The notes: a model not told the origin generated them from the letters alone. A DNA stretch of 64,000 bases from Schizochytrium sp. TIO01 (GCA_004764695.1 SMSO01000014.1:3795148-3859147), one strand, 5' to 3'; shown: positions 17,129-28,099, counted from the stretch's first letter. Numbers and translations: made by a program.

Positions 17129-19480
17129 TTAATTCTGCCCGATCTGTTCATTGCATATGCCCAACATTGGTACACCCTTAAGAACAGTGCGAAGATATAC
17201 AAAGTCTGCGGCTATATTTAAAACCCTCTCAAGAGGAGCTGCCAACGCACGCTCATCTCCAAGCGTTTGCAAAGTGATTCGTAGTGTGGTCAGGTTTGGG
17301 GGGGGAGCCACAACAACTTTCAGCGTAGTCGGCAGAGATGCAAGTGGCTCACAATGCTCATTTGCACAAAGAAGGGATGTGCTGTGCTTTGACATGAAGT
17401 CAAACGGTGCATTAAAAATCTCGACCTCGATTTCCATACTTTCGCCATCTTGCCCTCGAAGGTTGTTTAAACGAAGTTCTGCAACCTGCGGAGCGACACG
17501 AAATTTTAAGGGACCAGTTAGAGTATTTGACCACATCTGACCATCACTTCCAAACGCAGCGGCAAAAATTTGAAATTCTCGACTACTTCCGACCTTATAT
17601 GGATCAACATAGATTGTCGAAACAAAATTGTCAAAAAGAAAATAGCACTGCGGAGGTGGGTAGCTGAAGTTACTGTGGCCGTACTGGAAGCAAAGTTGTG
17701 CACAGGCTTGACTCGAGATAAACTTTTGGATATCAACTCCATGAATTACTTTCAACTTTGTCGTTAAACCTAAGTCTGGGTGCACATTCAGAACTTTCGC
17801 ATCACTCGTCATCTTGATAGAATCAGCATTAAACTCAAGTGACGACACCTCTGTTCGAATATACGGTGGAGGGTACTGGTGTCCCACCATTTGAAATGGA
17901 CTTGCCTGTGCCTTGTTTGAAAGTGTGCAACTAGAACTTTCAGACAATGGGTAACCCTCTTGTGTATTTGACTTTTGACTACTTTTATCATCCTGAAGAA
18001 CTATCCATGTAGTAGTTCTATATGCTATGATTGCACTTCTTGCCCAGGCCTCCATAAGAAACCAATCAACTGGTTGCGGCATCCCAAACTCACGTAGAAG
18101 CGTAAGTAGTTGCTTTGCTCCTCGTTTTCGAAGCATATAACCGTAGGTTCCGCCACCTTCGCTTCTTGGTCGGCTAGGAAAAGCTTCAACGCCATCCCAC
18201 ACTGGAATTCGAGCCTCGTAACTTGGATGATCTGTGAATCCTAACATGAGAATGTCCCAGCGAGGGTCAGAGTGTACTAGAGAATGGCCAGGTCCACGTC
18301 TCCAATAATTGGTAATGCCGTCGGCAAATTTTGAATCATCTTCGAGAATAATTATAGCATCCAGGTCACCTAAGTCGCTTCGCTTCGCAAGCTTTGCCCA
18401 AAGAACAATATGGGATAAAGCACAACCCAAGACTCCACGGCGAAATCCATGCCCCTCATAAGGGTTTTGCACGGGGAATTTGTCTGTTTGAAATAAGGCT
18501 CGGCGTTCCGAAGTCAAGGCCGCTTCAGTTTTCCCATTAATAGCACGAAATCGTTGAGGTTTTGGCCAGACTTGGTCAAGTCCTGCATTATGAAAACTTG
18601 CAGAAAACATAGGCCAGCGTTTTGCATAATCTTTATCCATATTAGCCACATAAACATTAGCTAGTTGGCCAATCCGGCCTTGAGAGTTCATATTGGTACC
18701 ACCCTCTTCCGTGTTGAGCCTTGGAAGCAATGCTAGGAAACCACCTTGCTGCAAGCTATCAAAACCAGCTGAGTGAAAATTTTCTCGCATCTCATCGGAT
18801 ATCTGCCCAATAATTATCATTTTCCCCATGGGTGAAAGCCATTGACCTATCATTCTGAAGTCTAAGTCTGTGACTAGTTTTTTGTCGAGCACAAGTACTC
18901 GAGGACGGCGCTTCTTGAAAAAACTTTTTGTAAGGATTGGTTGCCCAACTGTCATACACCGTTCACCATCCAGAATGTCAAAACTATATTCTTTTTCATA
19001 ATATGCATAAGGTGGTTTATCTTCTCGTAATCCTGAATTACTTAGTTTCGCAAAAGAAATGACTGGGGAGCAATCGTCCTTCACATAGACACAATCAAAC
19101 GGTTCAGAGAAACCTGGGTTCTCCCAAAAATGCTGAGCTTCTTTTTGGCGGAATAACACCACCTTTCGTCGGCGGCGAATCATCTCTGCTACAACTCTCG
19201 CATCCAAAGGAGATACTTCAGTAAACGTTTCTGCGAAGCGCAAGATCTTTTGCTCCTCCAGTTCCTCAAAATCTCTAATCCTAACGCCCAAAAATATTGT
19301 CTCGTTCTCAAATTGAGGCAGCAAAATGCAAGAAACTTGATCACGGACACTTAAGAACGGCATAAACAGCGCAGCATCCTCTTGTTCTTCAGCACTAGAA
19401 TAGAATTTCACTGATGCATCCCCTATGCTACAACAACTTAGCAGCACAACAAACACTAGGATCTTGGAGATTCGTCGCAT
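17129..19480 (-). CDS. Secretory-pathway glycosyltransferase family 25 protein
   Basis: From the ATG at 19480 the product has 783 residues and begins with a clean signal peptide or signal anchor (MRRISKILVFVVLLSCC). An upstream ATG at 19594 would bury this segment, so the shorter start is preferred. Residues about 1-270 are an unrecognised luminal region. Residues about 273-500 match the GT25 fold of the procollagen galactosyltransferase and LPS glycosyltransferase type: an early YVANMDKDYAKRW (the 'xINLxxxxxR' position), GVLGCALSHIVLW, the acidic IIILEDDSKF motif, and a later DILMLGF. The C-terminal 280 residues contain Cys-rich QACAQLCFQYGHSNF, reminiscent of a PAN/apple fold. Known: GT25 enzymes transfer sugars, usually galactose, in the ER or Golgi. 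The acceptor here is unknown. Confidence 0.78.
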   Translation of the reverse strand: MRRISKILVFVVLLSCCSIGDASVKFYSSAEEQEDAALFMPFLSVRDQVSCILLPQFENETIFLGVRIRDFEELEEQKILRFAETFTEVSPLDARVVAEMIRRRRKVVLFRQKEAQHFWENPGFSEPFDCVYVKDDCSPVISFAKLSNSGLREDKPPYAYYEKEYSFDILDGERCMTVGQPILTKSFFKKRRPRVLVLDKKLVTDLDFRMIGQWLSPMGKMIIIGQISDEMRENFHSAGFDSLQQGGFLALLPRLNTEEGGTNMNSQGRIGQLANVYVANMDKDYAKRWPMFSASFHNAGLDQVWPKPQRFRAINGKTEAALTSERRALFQTDKFPVQNPYEGHGFRRGVLGCALSHIVLWAKLAKRSDLGDLDAIIILEDDSKFADGITNYWRRGPGHSLVHSDPRWDILMLGFTDHPSYEARIPVWDGVEAFPSRPRSEGGGTYGYMLRKRGAKQLLTLLREFGMPQPVDWFLMEAWARSAIIAYRTTTWIVLQDDKSSQKSNTQEGYPLSESSSCTLSNKAQASPFQMVGHQYPPPYIRTEVSSLEFNADSIKMTSDAKVLNVHPDLGLTTKLKVIHGVDIQKFISSQACAQLCFQYGHSNFSYPPPQCYFLFDNFVSTIYVDPYKVGSSREFQIFAAAFGSDGQMWSNTLTGPLKFRVAPQVAELRLNNLRGQDGESMEIEVEIFNAPFDFMSKHSTSLLCANEHCEPLASLPTTLKVVVAPPPNLTTLRITLQTLGDERALAAPLERVLNIAADFVYLRTVLKGVPMLGICNEQIGQN

Positions 19481-21094
19481 GGTAAGGATCAGTCTAGTCT
19501 CCGCAGCCTCTTTCCAGTTTGCTCGACTGGAAACAAGATCAGGTAGCAGTATCCTCGGTTTGGAGCATGGTCTAATATGATTATCAATCAACATCTACTC
19601 TCAGGTTGAGGGCAATCTCCCCGACAAGAATCTTGATTGCCTGAAACGACGCTGTTGCTAAGTTTTGGCTTCTGGGTCCTTTCGTGTTGTCCCGGAATTC
19701 CGGGAGCGTCAAGGTATTTTTAATATTGGCTAGACAGTAGTGCGCTTTGAAGAAGCTTGCTGAAGATCGTAGTACTATAACATGATTATAGCCCAACGTA
19801 AATCAATACTGTAATAAATTACGCGAGGGTTGCCAAGAGCAGGTCGCCTTGAATTTTTCGTTTAGATGGTTTTTATACACCTGGTTCCCTTTTTTCCCAT
19901 TATCATCATCAGGACTTTGTGAATCCTATGAACTTAAAACTATGTAGATGGATAATCAGTTAGATGGTAACTCGCTAAACTTCTGGCCGACAGAATATCA
20001 GGACTCCAGAACAAGAATGCGAGATGCTTGAAACTCTTGGCATTTAGTCAACAAGAATAATTGGGGTCACTGCTGACTAACTGTTTTTGCGTTATCGCGC
20101 CATGAAACCAACAAACCAGCCAGGCAGTGATCAGACGACCCAAACAACTCCCCCGAGATGAGCATGCTCTGACTTTTCGGCCCTATTGTCGCGTTGGTTC
20201 CTGGCAACCCTGCAGTAGTTCATATGCACTATGTGTAAAAGTCAAAAGTGCTGAGGGCTTCGAGTTAGTCAAGTTAACTTATCAAGTTGTCGTATTTATT
20301 TACAGCAGTCTTTATCTTTAGTGCTATTGTCTTCACATGAATTTCTATCACTAACCTTTATACTAAGTAGCTACTACTCGTCTAGTTTTAATCCCTCCTA
20401 TGGTAAACAAATAAGAATACTGTAATTAATAAAAAGAAGTAACTAGGGCTCTGCTGTGTAATACTATAGGACATCTATCTATTCTATAAGAGGTAGGTAA
20501 TGAATTACGAGTTGTGATCAGAAGCAAACTCTGATTCAAGTAATTTTTTGCCTCGTCTGCGTGCGTTGGCGAGGCCGCCGTGCCTCGTGTCTCGAGCACG
20601 CGTCACGTTCCGTCAGACCCGTAAACATTGCCGTGGACTCCAACGAGAGTTGCTAGGTGAGGGAACGCGGCAGCTTTCGGCGTAGCAGGTTCTTAAGGCT
20701 CGAATAATCAAGCAAGGACCAGCTTTGGGACTTGGGCGAAAGCCTGGCGCACGAAGCCTTGGCGGCGACAGAACCGCAGTACTCACTTCACTCGTGCCAT
20801 CGCGGCGCTTCGATCGTGCTACCGTGGTAGTGACGTCTTTCTCTGTAACAATTTCGCATTCCATTTGTTGTTTCTTAGATATCGGTCCACGTTCTTGAAA
20901 ACGACAAGCGTATCATCATCTACTGGAGCCTTCATTATCACAGCCCAACCACTTGACGTCTGACCATATCTTCTGTGACTAAATATAAGAGAATATCAAG
21001 TCCGTTCAGTCAAAAACCTGGCTTTCAAGCGCGCGGGAGCATACTCTGTGAGTTATCACTTTAGAAAAAATCGGTCGTCAAAAGGACGAGAGTG
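19481..21094. other. Divergent intergenic region, about 1.6 kb
   Basis: It separates the leftward GT25 gene from the rightward TPR gene. A GC-richer island at about 20540-20830 stands out from AT-rich flanks and is open on the minus strand for 83 codons (20864-20613), but shows no domain. A TATAAG-like sequence lies near 20983, about 110 bases before the TPR gene start. Confidence 0.45.
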
Positions 21095-22420
21095 ATGGCA
21101 TATCTATTTGATTTGTGCTGTGGAAGCTCAGATGCCCGGCATGCAGGGTCTAATGATGAGGATGCAAAAGTTTTTTCAGCATACGGAGACCCTCCTCGTC
21201 GAGGTAGCAATCATGGTCAGACCCTGCAAACAGGGGTAAGACCGTCACTACAGAATCCTCTGCATAGGCACACCGACGCTGCAGCAGGAGGGGAAGATGA
21301 GCTGTTTAACGAGCTGGCATTCGAAAATGTCTCGGCTCGCTTTAAGAACAAACGTGCGAGTGATAGATATACGAAAATGCTAATCGAGGAACAAGCCCAT
21401 CTCGATGAAAATGCTTTACTTTTGGAAGAGCGACAAATTATGATGCTTGACGAGGAGGATAAAGAAATGGATATATTGCTGGAAAACATGGAGGCAGAAA
21501 GTCGAGCTCTTGATGAGGAATCTCGCATGCTTCAAGCTTCCATAGAGAACATTGAGCACTTGGACTCAAACCAGACCTCTGACCTGAAACGTATGTCTGG
21601 CCTTTCCCACATGACTGGTTTCAGTAACCGGGTCTTGGACTTACTAGCTGAGGTAGATATTCCTCCCCCACCTTCACATCCTCCTCCGGACGATGCAAAC
21701 GTAGCCGTAGTGCCAACCTCCACCACATTGTTTGATCAGGACAGCGCTCGTATGCAAGAATTAAATGTTTACTTAGCTATGTCTGACGATGAGACCGGTA
21801 CTGAGGTAGAGCAGTATGGTGGACCGGAAAACCATACAGTATCACAATCGTACTTACAAGCTGGTGTCAACTTTTGTTTTCAGGGAAATTATCTTCGTGC
21901 CAAAAAATGCCTAAAGATCTGCGCGTCATTTGCCTTACATGAGGGTGATGAAACTATGCTTGCCCGTGCGTTGGGTAATTTAGCTAACGTCTACGAATCA
22001 ACGCATCGGTCTGCCAAGGCATTAGCCTTATATCGTGTCTGCATTGATATTCTCCGAAAGAATGACGATTTCTCGCGTGAACGATTTGTAGTCACCAATG
22101 CTCTCTTGTCTTGTGTGCGCTTGCATAAGTACGAAGAGGCTCTGCAATTTGCTGAGAGACAGATAGAGATTTTACGAGTTCTTCAAGCATTCCCAGCCAC
22201 TAATAATGTGTCCAAGCTCAACAATAGCTGTAGCTCATCTCATCCAGAGGAGGACATCATTACTGATTTCACTCAGCAAATACAAGACGCTGAGAGTGTT
22301 GTTACAGCGCTGCAAAATACTCTCCGGGCCGGTGATGATGGTTTCTTTTATGATTTAGAATCCCATGGTCGGAGTCTTTATGCAATCGAGACAACTACTT
22401 CCATTCACTCTGTAAACTAA
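21095..22420 (+). CDS. TPR protein with acidic coiled coil, function unknown
   Basis: From the ATG at 21095 the product has 441 residues. The N-terminus MAYLFDLCCGSSD has a paired Cys that could be palmitoylated, which would tether the protein to a membrane. Residues about 105-165 form a Glu/Asp/Met-rich coiled coil (MLDEEDKEMDILLENMEAES). A Pro-rich spacer (IPPPPSHPPP) follows, then TPR-like helix pairs at about 250-365 (YLQAGVNFCFQGNYLRAKKC; ALGNLANVYESTHRSAKALA). TPRs bind partner proteins, but the role is unknown. It converges with the secreted Cys-rich gene over about 220 bases. Confidence 0.75.
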   Translation: MAYLFDLCCGSSDARHAGSNDEDAKVFSAYGDPPRRGSNHGQTLQTGVRPSLQNPLHRHTDAAAGGEDELFNELAFENVSARFKNKRASDRYTKMLIEEQAHLDENALLLEERQIMMLDEEDKEMDILLENMEAESRALDEESRMLQASIENIEHLDSNQTSDLKRMSGLSHMTGFSNRVLDLLAEVDIPPPPSHPPPDDANVAVVPTSTTLFDQDSARMQELNVYLAMSDDETGTEVEQYGGPENHTVSQSYLQAGVNFCFQGNYLRAKKCLKICASFALHEGDETMLARALGNLANVYESTHRSAKALALYRVCIDILRKNDDFSRERFVVTNALLSCVRLHKYEEALQFAERQIEILRVLQAFPATNNVSKLNNSCSSSHPEEDIITDFTQQIQDAESVVTALQNTLRAGDDGFFYDLESHGRSLYAIETTTSIHSVN

Positions 22421-22644
22421 ATCTTTTAAGTTCCTATTTTATGCTTACCTCGTTCCCCGTAATAGCTAAGTCCAAACAAGTCGCGTATCTCAAATTTCGA
22501 ATAAATTATAATCTAAAAGATGGGGTTACTTATTGCAGTCTTGCACAAATATGTATATATGTATCTATAAGTGCCATACACGCACCGCATCCTTTAAAAA
22601 ATTATGTACTAGTATGCTAAGGACTGCATGTGGTAAGAGACACC

Positions 22645-23130
22645 TTAGAGATCGCACTCGGGGAAAGCAAGCTGCGACATATCGTGGACGATATTCTTGA
22701 TGTCACGCATAAGCGCTGCCGGGTTGTGTTCGTCCATGGCAGCCTTAGCAATCTCATACGGAATGCGGACGGCAAGATCGATCACCTTTTCAGTGCACAC
22801 GGTCTTATCAGCACAGCAAATTGCGCCTGCGTTGATGTTGTAGCCACTAGGGCACGGATCAAAGCAGACGGGGCCCTCGCCGATGGCATCGACCGTGGCA
22901 CAGGTCTTGTAGCAAAAGCCCATCTGGCGTTCCTCGTCTAGCGTGCAGTTGCCGAGGTGTCCGAAGCCTCGGTACTCAACCCTCTTCCAGCATGCAGGTT
23001 TTACCTCATCTTGAATAGGGCCACGAAGCTTAGTAGAAGGAACACCCTCCTCCACGACGAGCTCAGAGAAGCGGCCAAGAGCGCAGTTTACCATCAGCGC
23101 GAGCACGAGTACGAAAATCTTACTCATCAT
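22645..23130 (-). CDS. Small secreted cysteine-rich protein
   Basis: From the ATG at 23130 (a second ATG follows directly) the product has 161 residues. It begins with a classic signal peptide (MMSKIFVLVLALMVNCALG), and the mature part has ten cysteines, an even number suited to disulfides. The core CFDPCPSGYNINAGAICC with nearby FCYKTCATV resembles short Cys-rich extracellular modules that are multi-copy in many protists ('P-C-P-x-G-x-x-x-x-G-A-x-C'). The last 50 residues are helical and Cys-poor until the final ECDL. Codon use is G/C-ended and biased, unlike the neighbouring TPR gene, which suggests strong expression. A TATA box sits 36 bases upstream. Function unknown. Confidence 0.8.
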   Translation of the reverse strand: MMSKIFVLVLALMVNCALGRFSELVVEEGVPSTKLRGPIQDEVKPACWKRVEYRGFGHLGNCTLDEERQMGFCYKTCATVDAIGEGPVCFDPCPSGYNINAGAICCADKTVCTEKVIDLAVRIPYEIAKAAMDEHNPAALMRDIKNIVHDMSQLAFPECDL

Positions 23131-23165
23131 TTTGCTCCAACGGTCACCCAAAAATTGAAAAGATC

Positions 23166-23171
23166 TTTATA
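23166..23171 (-). promoter_or_regulatory. TATA box of the secreted Cys-rich gene
   Basis: The minus strand reads GTATAAAGAT here, with TATAAA ending 36 bases before the ATG at 23130. This leaves room for a short leader and supports the chosen start. It is the clearest gene-linked TATA box in the window. Confidence 0.55.
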
Positions 23172-25137
23172 CTAAGTCGACAAAGCGCACAAATTGGCGA
23201 ACAAATAAATTCATGACGATCACCATGACACCGTCGTAGCACACGTAAATCCCAATGAATTGTGATAGTTCCCAAAGTTAGTCCTGAGGTTGATTCATAA
23301 AAAATGCAGAACGACAATGACCCTAGCTTTCACCTTTCATTGAACCAGACTTGGATTCAATGAAACAGGAGCGCCTTTCTCGCTGGGTATTTCCTGGATA
23401 CTTTACTTCACCTGGATAAGCTGGTTATATCCAAATCCTGATTCATAAAATCGTTTGCTACTATCTTTCCATCCGCGTCCAAGAGAGCTCTACTTGCAGG
23501 GCGGGTTCCAAGAGCAAGAAGAACCGCAGGCAGCACAGACATGAACTAGACTTACCAAAAACGAGGCGGCTTGAACACGGGTAACTCGGCTTTCACAAAG
23601 ATGCAGACGTTGCGGGATTGATCAAGCCTGGTCGGAGTTTGAACTCTCTCGGCTTCGTTGGATTTTCTTTTCTGTTCTTTCACGTTCTTTTCCGTCAACC
23701 CTACTCTATACTAATAATAGTACGTACCAATTCATTAATTTTATTTATCTATTTTATTATTTATTCATTGAAAATACTATTAAGGCCTACTAGTATTGAT
23801 CAATTTTTATTTTTATTTAAAGAAAAAAACTTTTCCTGAGGAATAGTCACAGATACTATCATGTAAATATCGCTTATTGTAGAACCTGTGATGATGAAGT
23901 TTTTTTCTTGTTTTCTTTTTTCATTTATAGATATTATGTATAAGTTGTGGACAATGTTTTTATATTAAGAGTTTGGGGACTCACAAAGCAAAACCACGAA
24001 AGAAGACCAGCGATGTCATTACAGAAGGCGGGATCACCAAAGAAACGAAAATCGACTGGACATTGGAGGTATAGAAGCGAAAAAGCTTGATATTTTTCTT
24101 GTGTAGAGATTTCGACGCACATAAGTATGTATCTACCTGGATGCATGATTAGTTGGTCACTACAAACAAAATTCGGTTATCTTTTCTTTAACCCACAAAC
24201 TGTTGACAGCAATAGAATTGTGTTACACTTGGGGTTTATTAATGGACAGTGTGGTAATGCAAACGTGGGCTTGTTGTCATTGCTGTTAGTTAATCTTAGG
24301 GTCAATATTCACATTAACTGGGAAACTATGTAAGGCCAAGGAATTGCAGAGGCGTTTTTATGCCTCTTCCTTCCTCGTCACATTTCACATTCTTTAAGAA
24401 CAAAGACAACTTAGACATGTTCTAAAGAACCAAATTTCAGAACAATAACAACCCATCAGGACAATTTTGACATTTAATACAAACCACTTTGACTTCATCG
24501 AATCATCGAATCCCAAGTTATGTCCAATATCTCATAACCAAACTTTCTAACTGATGAAATTAAAAAACTTGCACGATCTAAATTGTGGATTCAAGCGCAG
24601 TCTTGAATGCTTTGCTCATCGCAGCCAATGCTATTCAAGGATGCGTGTAAATTGACATTTCACCATGAAGAAGCGAAATGGCCAAGGAATCATCGTCATG
24701 AAATATAGCCACGCGCTTCACATCGCCTAAACAAACAGTTTTCGCATCCCACTAACCAGATGTTTAGTCTATCAGCTTACACTGGAGAAAAGCACTTTCT
24801 TTATTTTCTTGCTCTTCGACTTATCGCATTTGTAGGTACTTAGATATCAACTTGGCCCTCGCAAAATGTCTGCTTTGGAAACTTTAGATTTCAGGTGTTG
24901 GAGAGAACTTGGAGAGAGGACGCCAAAGTGTTTACTTTTTACCATGACAATGACTGTGGTTCTTTACTTATTACTAGTACGGTAATAATATATATTTCTC
25001 TAAAAAACCATTAGGAAAAGAAGGGAATGAAAGGAACGAACGAACAGACATTTTCCTGACACAACAACTTTCGAAGACCAAATCACCTATCCTTCTGCTT
25101 GGTGAGGGCCGAGACGGCATCGGAATGCGCTGGGTCC
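23172..25137. other. Divergent intergenic region, about 2 kb, no gene seen
   Basis: It lies between the secreted Cys-rich gene and ATG9. It is AT-rich with T-runs (23640-23830). Frames of 60-75 codons occur, for example on the minus strand at 24146-23934, but none shows a recognisable domain. No tRNA or structured RNA was recognised. Confidence 0.45.
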
Positions 25138-27777
25138 ATGTCGGTTCTGCCTGTGGACGTGGGTGGACGCGTGGAGGCATCCTCAAATTCCTTTGCGCCT
25201 GACGAGGAGGCCGAACGGCGAACTGCGCAACATATTTCTCATGATAGCGAGTTCTACCAATGTATGAACGCGAATGAAGACAACGAGAGCGGCGCGAGAA
25301 ATCAGGGGTTTACGAGACTCGAAGAGTCTCGACCTTCGAAGCCGTGGTGGGATTGGCTGCTTGGAGATGCACGCCGAGAATACCATGCGAGTATCAGCGC
25401 TGGTCGCCAGAAACCGCGATCTGCAGCAGCAAGCTTTTTTGGACACGGTGAAACTTGGAGGTCTGGGGGCTACTTTGGAGTCGCAAATAGCGAGCAAGGT
25501 CAAGGCCCAAATAGCAGAGACTTTGCTTATGAGGGAGAGGAGGATGAGGACCTTTGGGTGGCACAGAACAACTTGGACGACTTTTTTACAAGGGTGTACA
25601 GCTACTTCGTTGAGGGAGGCTTTGCATGCATTATTACAAAGGGTATTGTGAATGTAGTGACCTTAGGTTTTACAGTTGTGTTCTCAACCTTCCTGCTTGG
25701 ATTTGTAGACTGGGCTAAGCTTATGACATGCAAAGATGAAACCACATGTTTCGCTTTCGGAGAATACGTCACTACACTGGGCTCGCATTCCTCATGGGTC
25801 TTCAGAGCGTTTGTCGTACTCTACTGCGTCCTCTTCTCGTTGTACTGGACCTGGTCCGTGACATCATTTCTATCGAGTATCAAGCGCCACTGGGAGATTC
25901 GGTGCTTTTATGTGCGTCGCCTTGGCGTCACAACCCGACTTTTACAAACCATGGACTGGTCCGAGGTGGTAGATCGTATGATCCAAGTACAAGAACGTGG
26001 TGAATACCCCATTCAAATTAATGGTAGCAGCTTCACAGCCAAAGATGTGATTATGCGTATTATGCGACGTGAGAACTATATGATCGCCATGATGAGCGAG
26101 TCTGTCTTACCGGTGGGGACCAGCTTGTATGCTCGCGACTCATGGTTTCTTGGAAAAAATCTTGAACTCATGCTTGATTTAACCATATTAGAACCTCTTT
26201 TTGACGAACAGCACAATCTTCGTCGGCATGATCTAAACCCCAAGGCTTTGCAACGCCGATTTAAGTTCTTTGGATCGCTTTGCCTTCTTCTCGTACCATT
26301 CTCGATCGGCTTTATGTTCATATACTCATTTCTGAAATATGCAGAAGAGTTTCACTCTAAACGGAACTACCTTGGACCACGCACGTGGTCCCCCTTCGCG
26401 TTGTGGAAATTCCGCGAATTTAATGAAGTAAAGCACCTCTTCTCTCGTCGTACTGTTGCTTCAATGAAGCATGCTGACTTGTACATTCGACAGTTCCCTA
26501 CACCACTACCTACAGTGGTGGCTGGTGGCGTTTCATTTATTGTTGGCGCCTTTGTAGCCGTACTCATGCTTTTCACTCTCATGGATGAAAGTATTCTTCT
26601 TCACATTACTCTTGGTGGCCGTGATCTGGTGTGGTACATTGCAATTTTCTCGGGTGTCTTGGCGATCTCCCGCAGCCTTGTACCCCCTGCGGAGGAGTTA
26701 GTATTCAATCCAGATAAAGCAATGCGTCGTGTGGTCGCTTATACTCACTTTCTTCCCGACGCATGGCGATCGCGCACACATACTTATGATGTGCGTGATA
26801 ACTTCAGTGACTACTTCCAATATAAAGCGGTTCTTCTGTTGCGGGAGCTACTTGGTATCTTGACTACTCCTTACATATTGCTTGTTGTCCTTCCTCCGCG
26901 CGCTCAACTTATAAGCGAGTTTATCCAAGCCCGAACTGTTAGTGTTGATGGAATTGGAGAACTATGCATCTACTCGCTCATGGATCTTAGTGCCCATGGT
27001 GATCGTCGCTATGGCTCCGAAGGCAATCGTGTGGACACCGACCTTGGAAGATTTGTTAGGGTGGATGGTCATTCGGCTGTCCGAGCTGACGGAAAGCTTG
27101 AAAAATCATGGTTGAACTTTCGTCTGAGCTATCCCAACTGGCAAGACGACCAGGCTGTAGATCCTTCACTCGATGACCGACTTGCGGCTTTCCAGCGGGA
27201 AATGGTTAGCACCTCTCTTATGCGTTCACAGAAATTTGGAGATGAAGAAGACACCAGTCACTTTGCTTCTCCGCATCAAGCTGCAGGATTCGAGTCATTT
27301 AATCGTAGATCTCCAAGTTCATCATCTGTTTTGGACTCCTCACAGGAACTTCATGATCAACGCCATAGACTGTCGATGTCAGGTTCCTTCGCAGCCACAA
27401 CGGCTGCAATTGATCTTGACAGAAAACGTCGAGAACGTTTGCACTCACGCAACCAGGGAAATGATAGTGTCCACTCTCGAGCTTACAAGCCACTGTACAC
27501 AGCCGCAAGTACAACACGCCAGCTTGGAGAAACAGCTGACCATGATTATTTTGGTGCATCGGAAATGGCCATTCTTCCTCTTGACACTTTTCGTTATCCA
27601 AGCGCAGAAAACTACTTTTACTGGCTTGAAGAGTATCGAGATAACCTTGAAGAACCACAACCCCCCTTACCAGCTACCTCAATGCCACCTGAGGTACATG
27701 CGCAGCCAAATACAGAACGTGCACAAGCCGGCACGGCGGTCGAAATGACACAGTCATCATCAGTATCTAATAAGTAA
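25138..27777 (+). CDS. ATG9: Autophagy-related protein 9 (ATG9), lipid scramblase
   Basis: From the first ATG (25138) the product has 879 residues. The ATG9 core is clear: NLDDFFTRVYSYF before the first helix (about 144-156), membrane helices near 169-192, 219-244, 377-402 and 458-483, a re-entrant hydrophobic segment near 497-517, and the hallmark ILTTPYILLVVLPPRA with SEFIQARTVSVDGIGELC near 573-612. Known: ATG9 is a trimeric phospholipid scramblase on Golgi-derived vesicles that seeds and feeds the autophagosome together with ATG2. The N-terminus (about 1-140) and the C-terminal tail (about 650-879, Ser- and Gln-rich) are disordered, as is typical. The frame continues upstream of 25138 without an ATG, so a short 5' exon cannot be excluded. 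Confidence 0.93.
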   Translation: MSVLPVDVGGRVEASSNSFAPDEEAERRTAQHISHDSEFYQCMNANEDNESGARNQGFTRLEESRPSKPWWDWLLGDARREYHASISAGRQKPRSAAASFFGHGETWRSGGYFGVANSEQGQGPNSRDFAYEGEEDEDLWVAQNNLDDFFTRVYSYFVEGGFACIITKGIVNVVTLGFTVVFSTFLLGFVDWAKLMTCKDETTCFAFGEYVTTLGSHSSWVFRAFVVLYCVLFSLYWTWSVTSFLSSIKRHWEIRCFYVRRLGVTTRLLQTMDWSEVVDRMIQVQERGEYPIQINGSSFTAKDVIMRIMRRENYMIAMMSESVLPVGTSLYARDSWFLGKNLELMLDLTILEPLFDEQHNLRRHDLNPKALQRRFKFFGSLCLLLVPFSIGFMFIYSFLKYAEEFHSKRNYLGPRTWSPFALWKFREFNEVKHLFSRRTVASMKHADLYIRQFPTPLPTVVAGGVSFIVGAFVAVLMLFTLMDESILLHITLGGRDLVWYIAIFSGVLAISRSLVPPAEELVFNPDKAMRRVVAYTHFLPDAWRSRTHTYDVRDNFSDYFQYKAVLLLRELLGILTTPYILLVVLPPRAQLISEFIQARTVSVDGIGELCIYSLMDLSAHGDRRYGSEGNRVDTDLGRFVRVDGHSAVRADGKLEKSWLNFRLSYPNWQDDQAVDPSLDDRLAAFQREMVSTSLMRSQKFGDEEDTSHFASPHQAAGFESFNRRSPSSSSVLDSSQELHDQRHRLSMSGSFAATTAAIDLDRKRRERLHSRNQGNDSVHSRAYKPLYTAASTTRQLGETADHDYFGASEMAILPLDTFRYPSAENYFYWLEEYRDNLEEPQPPLPATSMPPEVHAQPNTERAQAGTAVEMTQSSSVSNK

Positions 27778-28099
27778 TTCTTTATTTCTTTATTTTAAAA
27801 CAACTATGTGAAACGCAATATATCCACAAGGTGGGTTTGTTAACCCCCAATGTGCCATCTTGAGCCACTCTCTTAATAATTCTTAAAAATAAAATAGCAT
27901 AATATCTATAAGTACCATTATATGGTCATTAGTGACCAGGCGCCATTCTTTAAATGGCCGTTGTTCATAACAATAATACTGATTGCTGCGCTCAGAAAAT
28001 CGGAAACTAATGTACAAATTCTAAGAGGGGTATTCTGTTTTTCTGTTCGAAGGTACTTGGGCATTCTAGGTCGGAGTTCTCCAAGGAGTTAAAGTCAGC
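27778..28099. other. Tandem intergenic region between ATG9 and the polycystin gene
   Basis: This 322-base AT-rich spacer must hold the ATG9 polyadenylation region and the promoter of the next gene. An AATAAA-like signal appears at about 27887-27892. Nothing else is recognised. Confidence 0.45.

Noticed and set aside
22630-22941. 103-codon plus-strand frame
   Set aside because: Antisense to the secreted Cys-rich gene, which has a signal peptide and a TATA box.
23934-24146. Minus-strand frame with RFFGDPAFC, considered as another TnpB/Fanzor scrap
   Set aside because: No RuvC or zinc ribbon motif was found near it on either side; the resemblance is too short to support.
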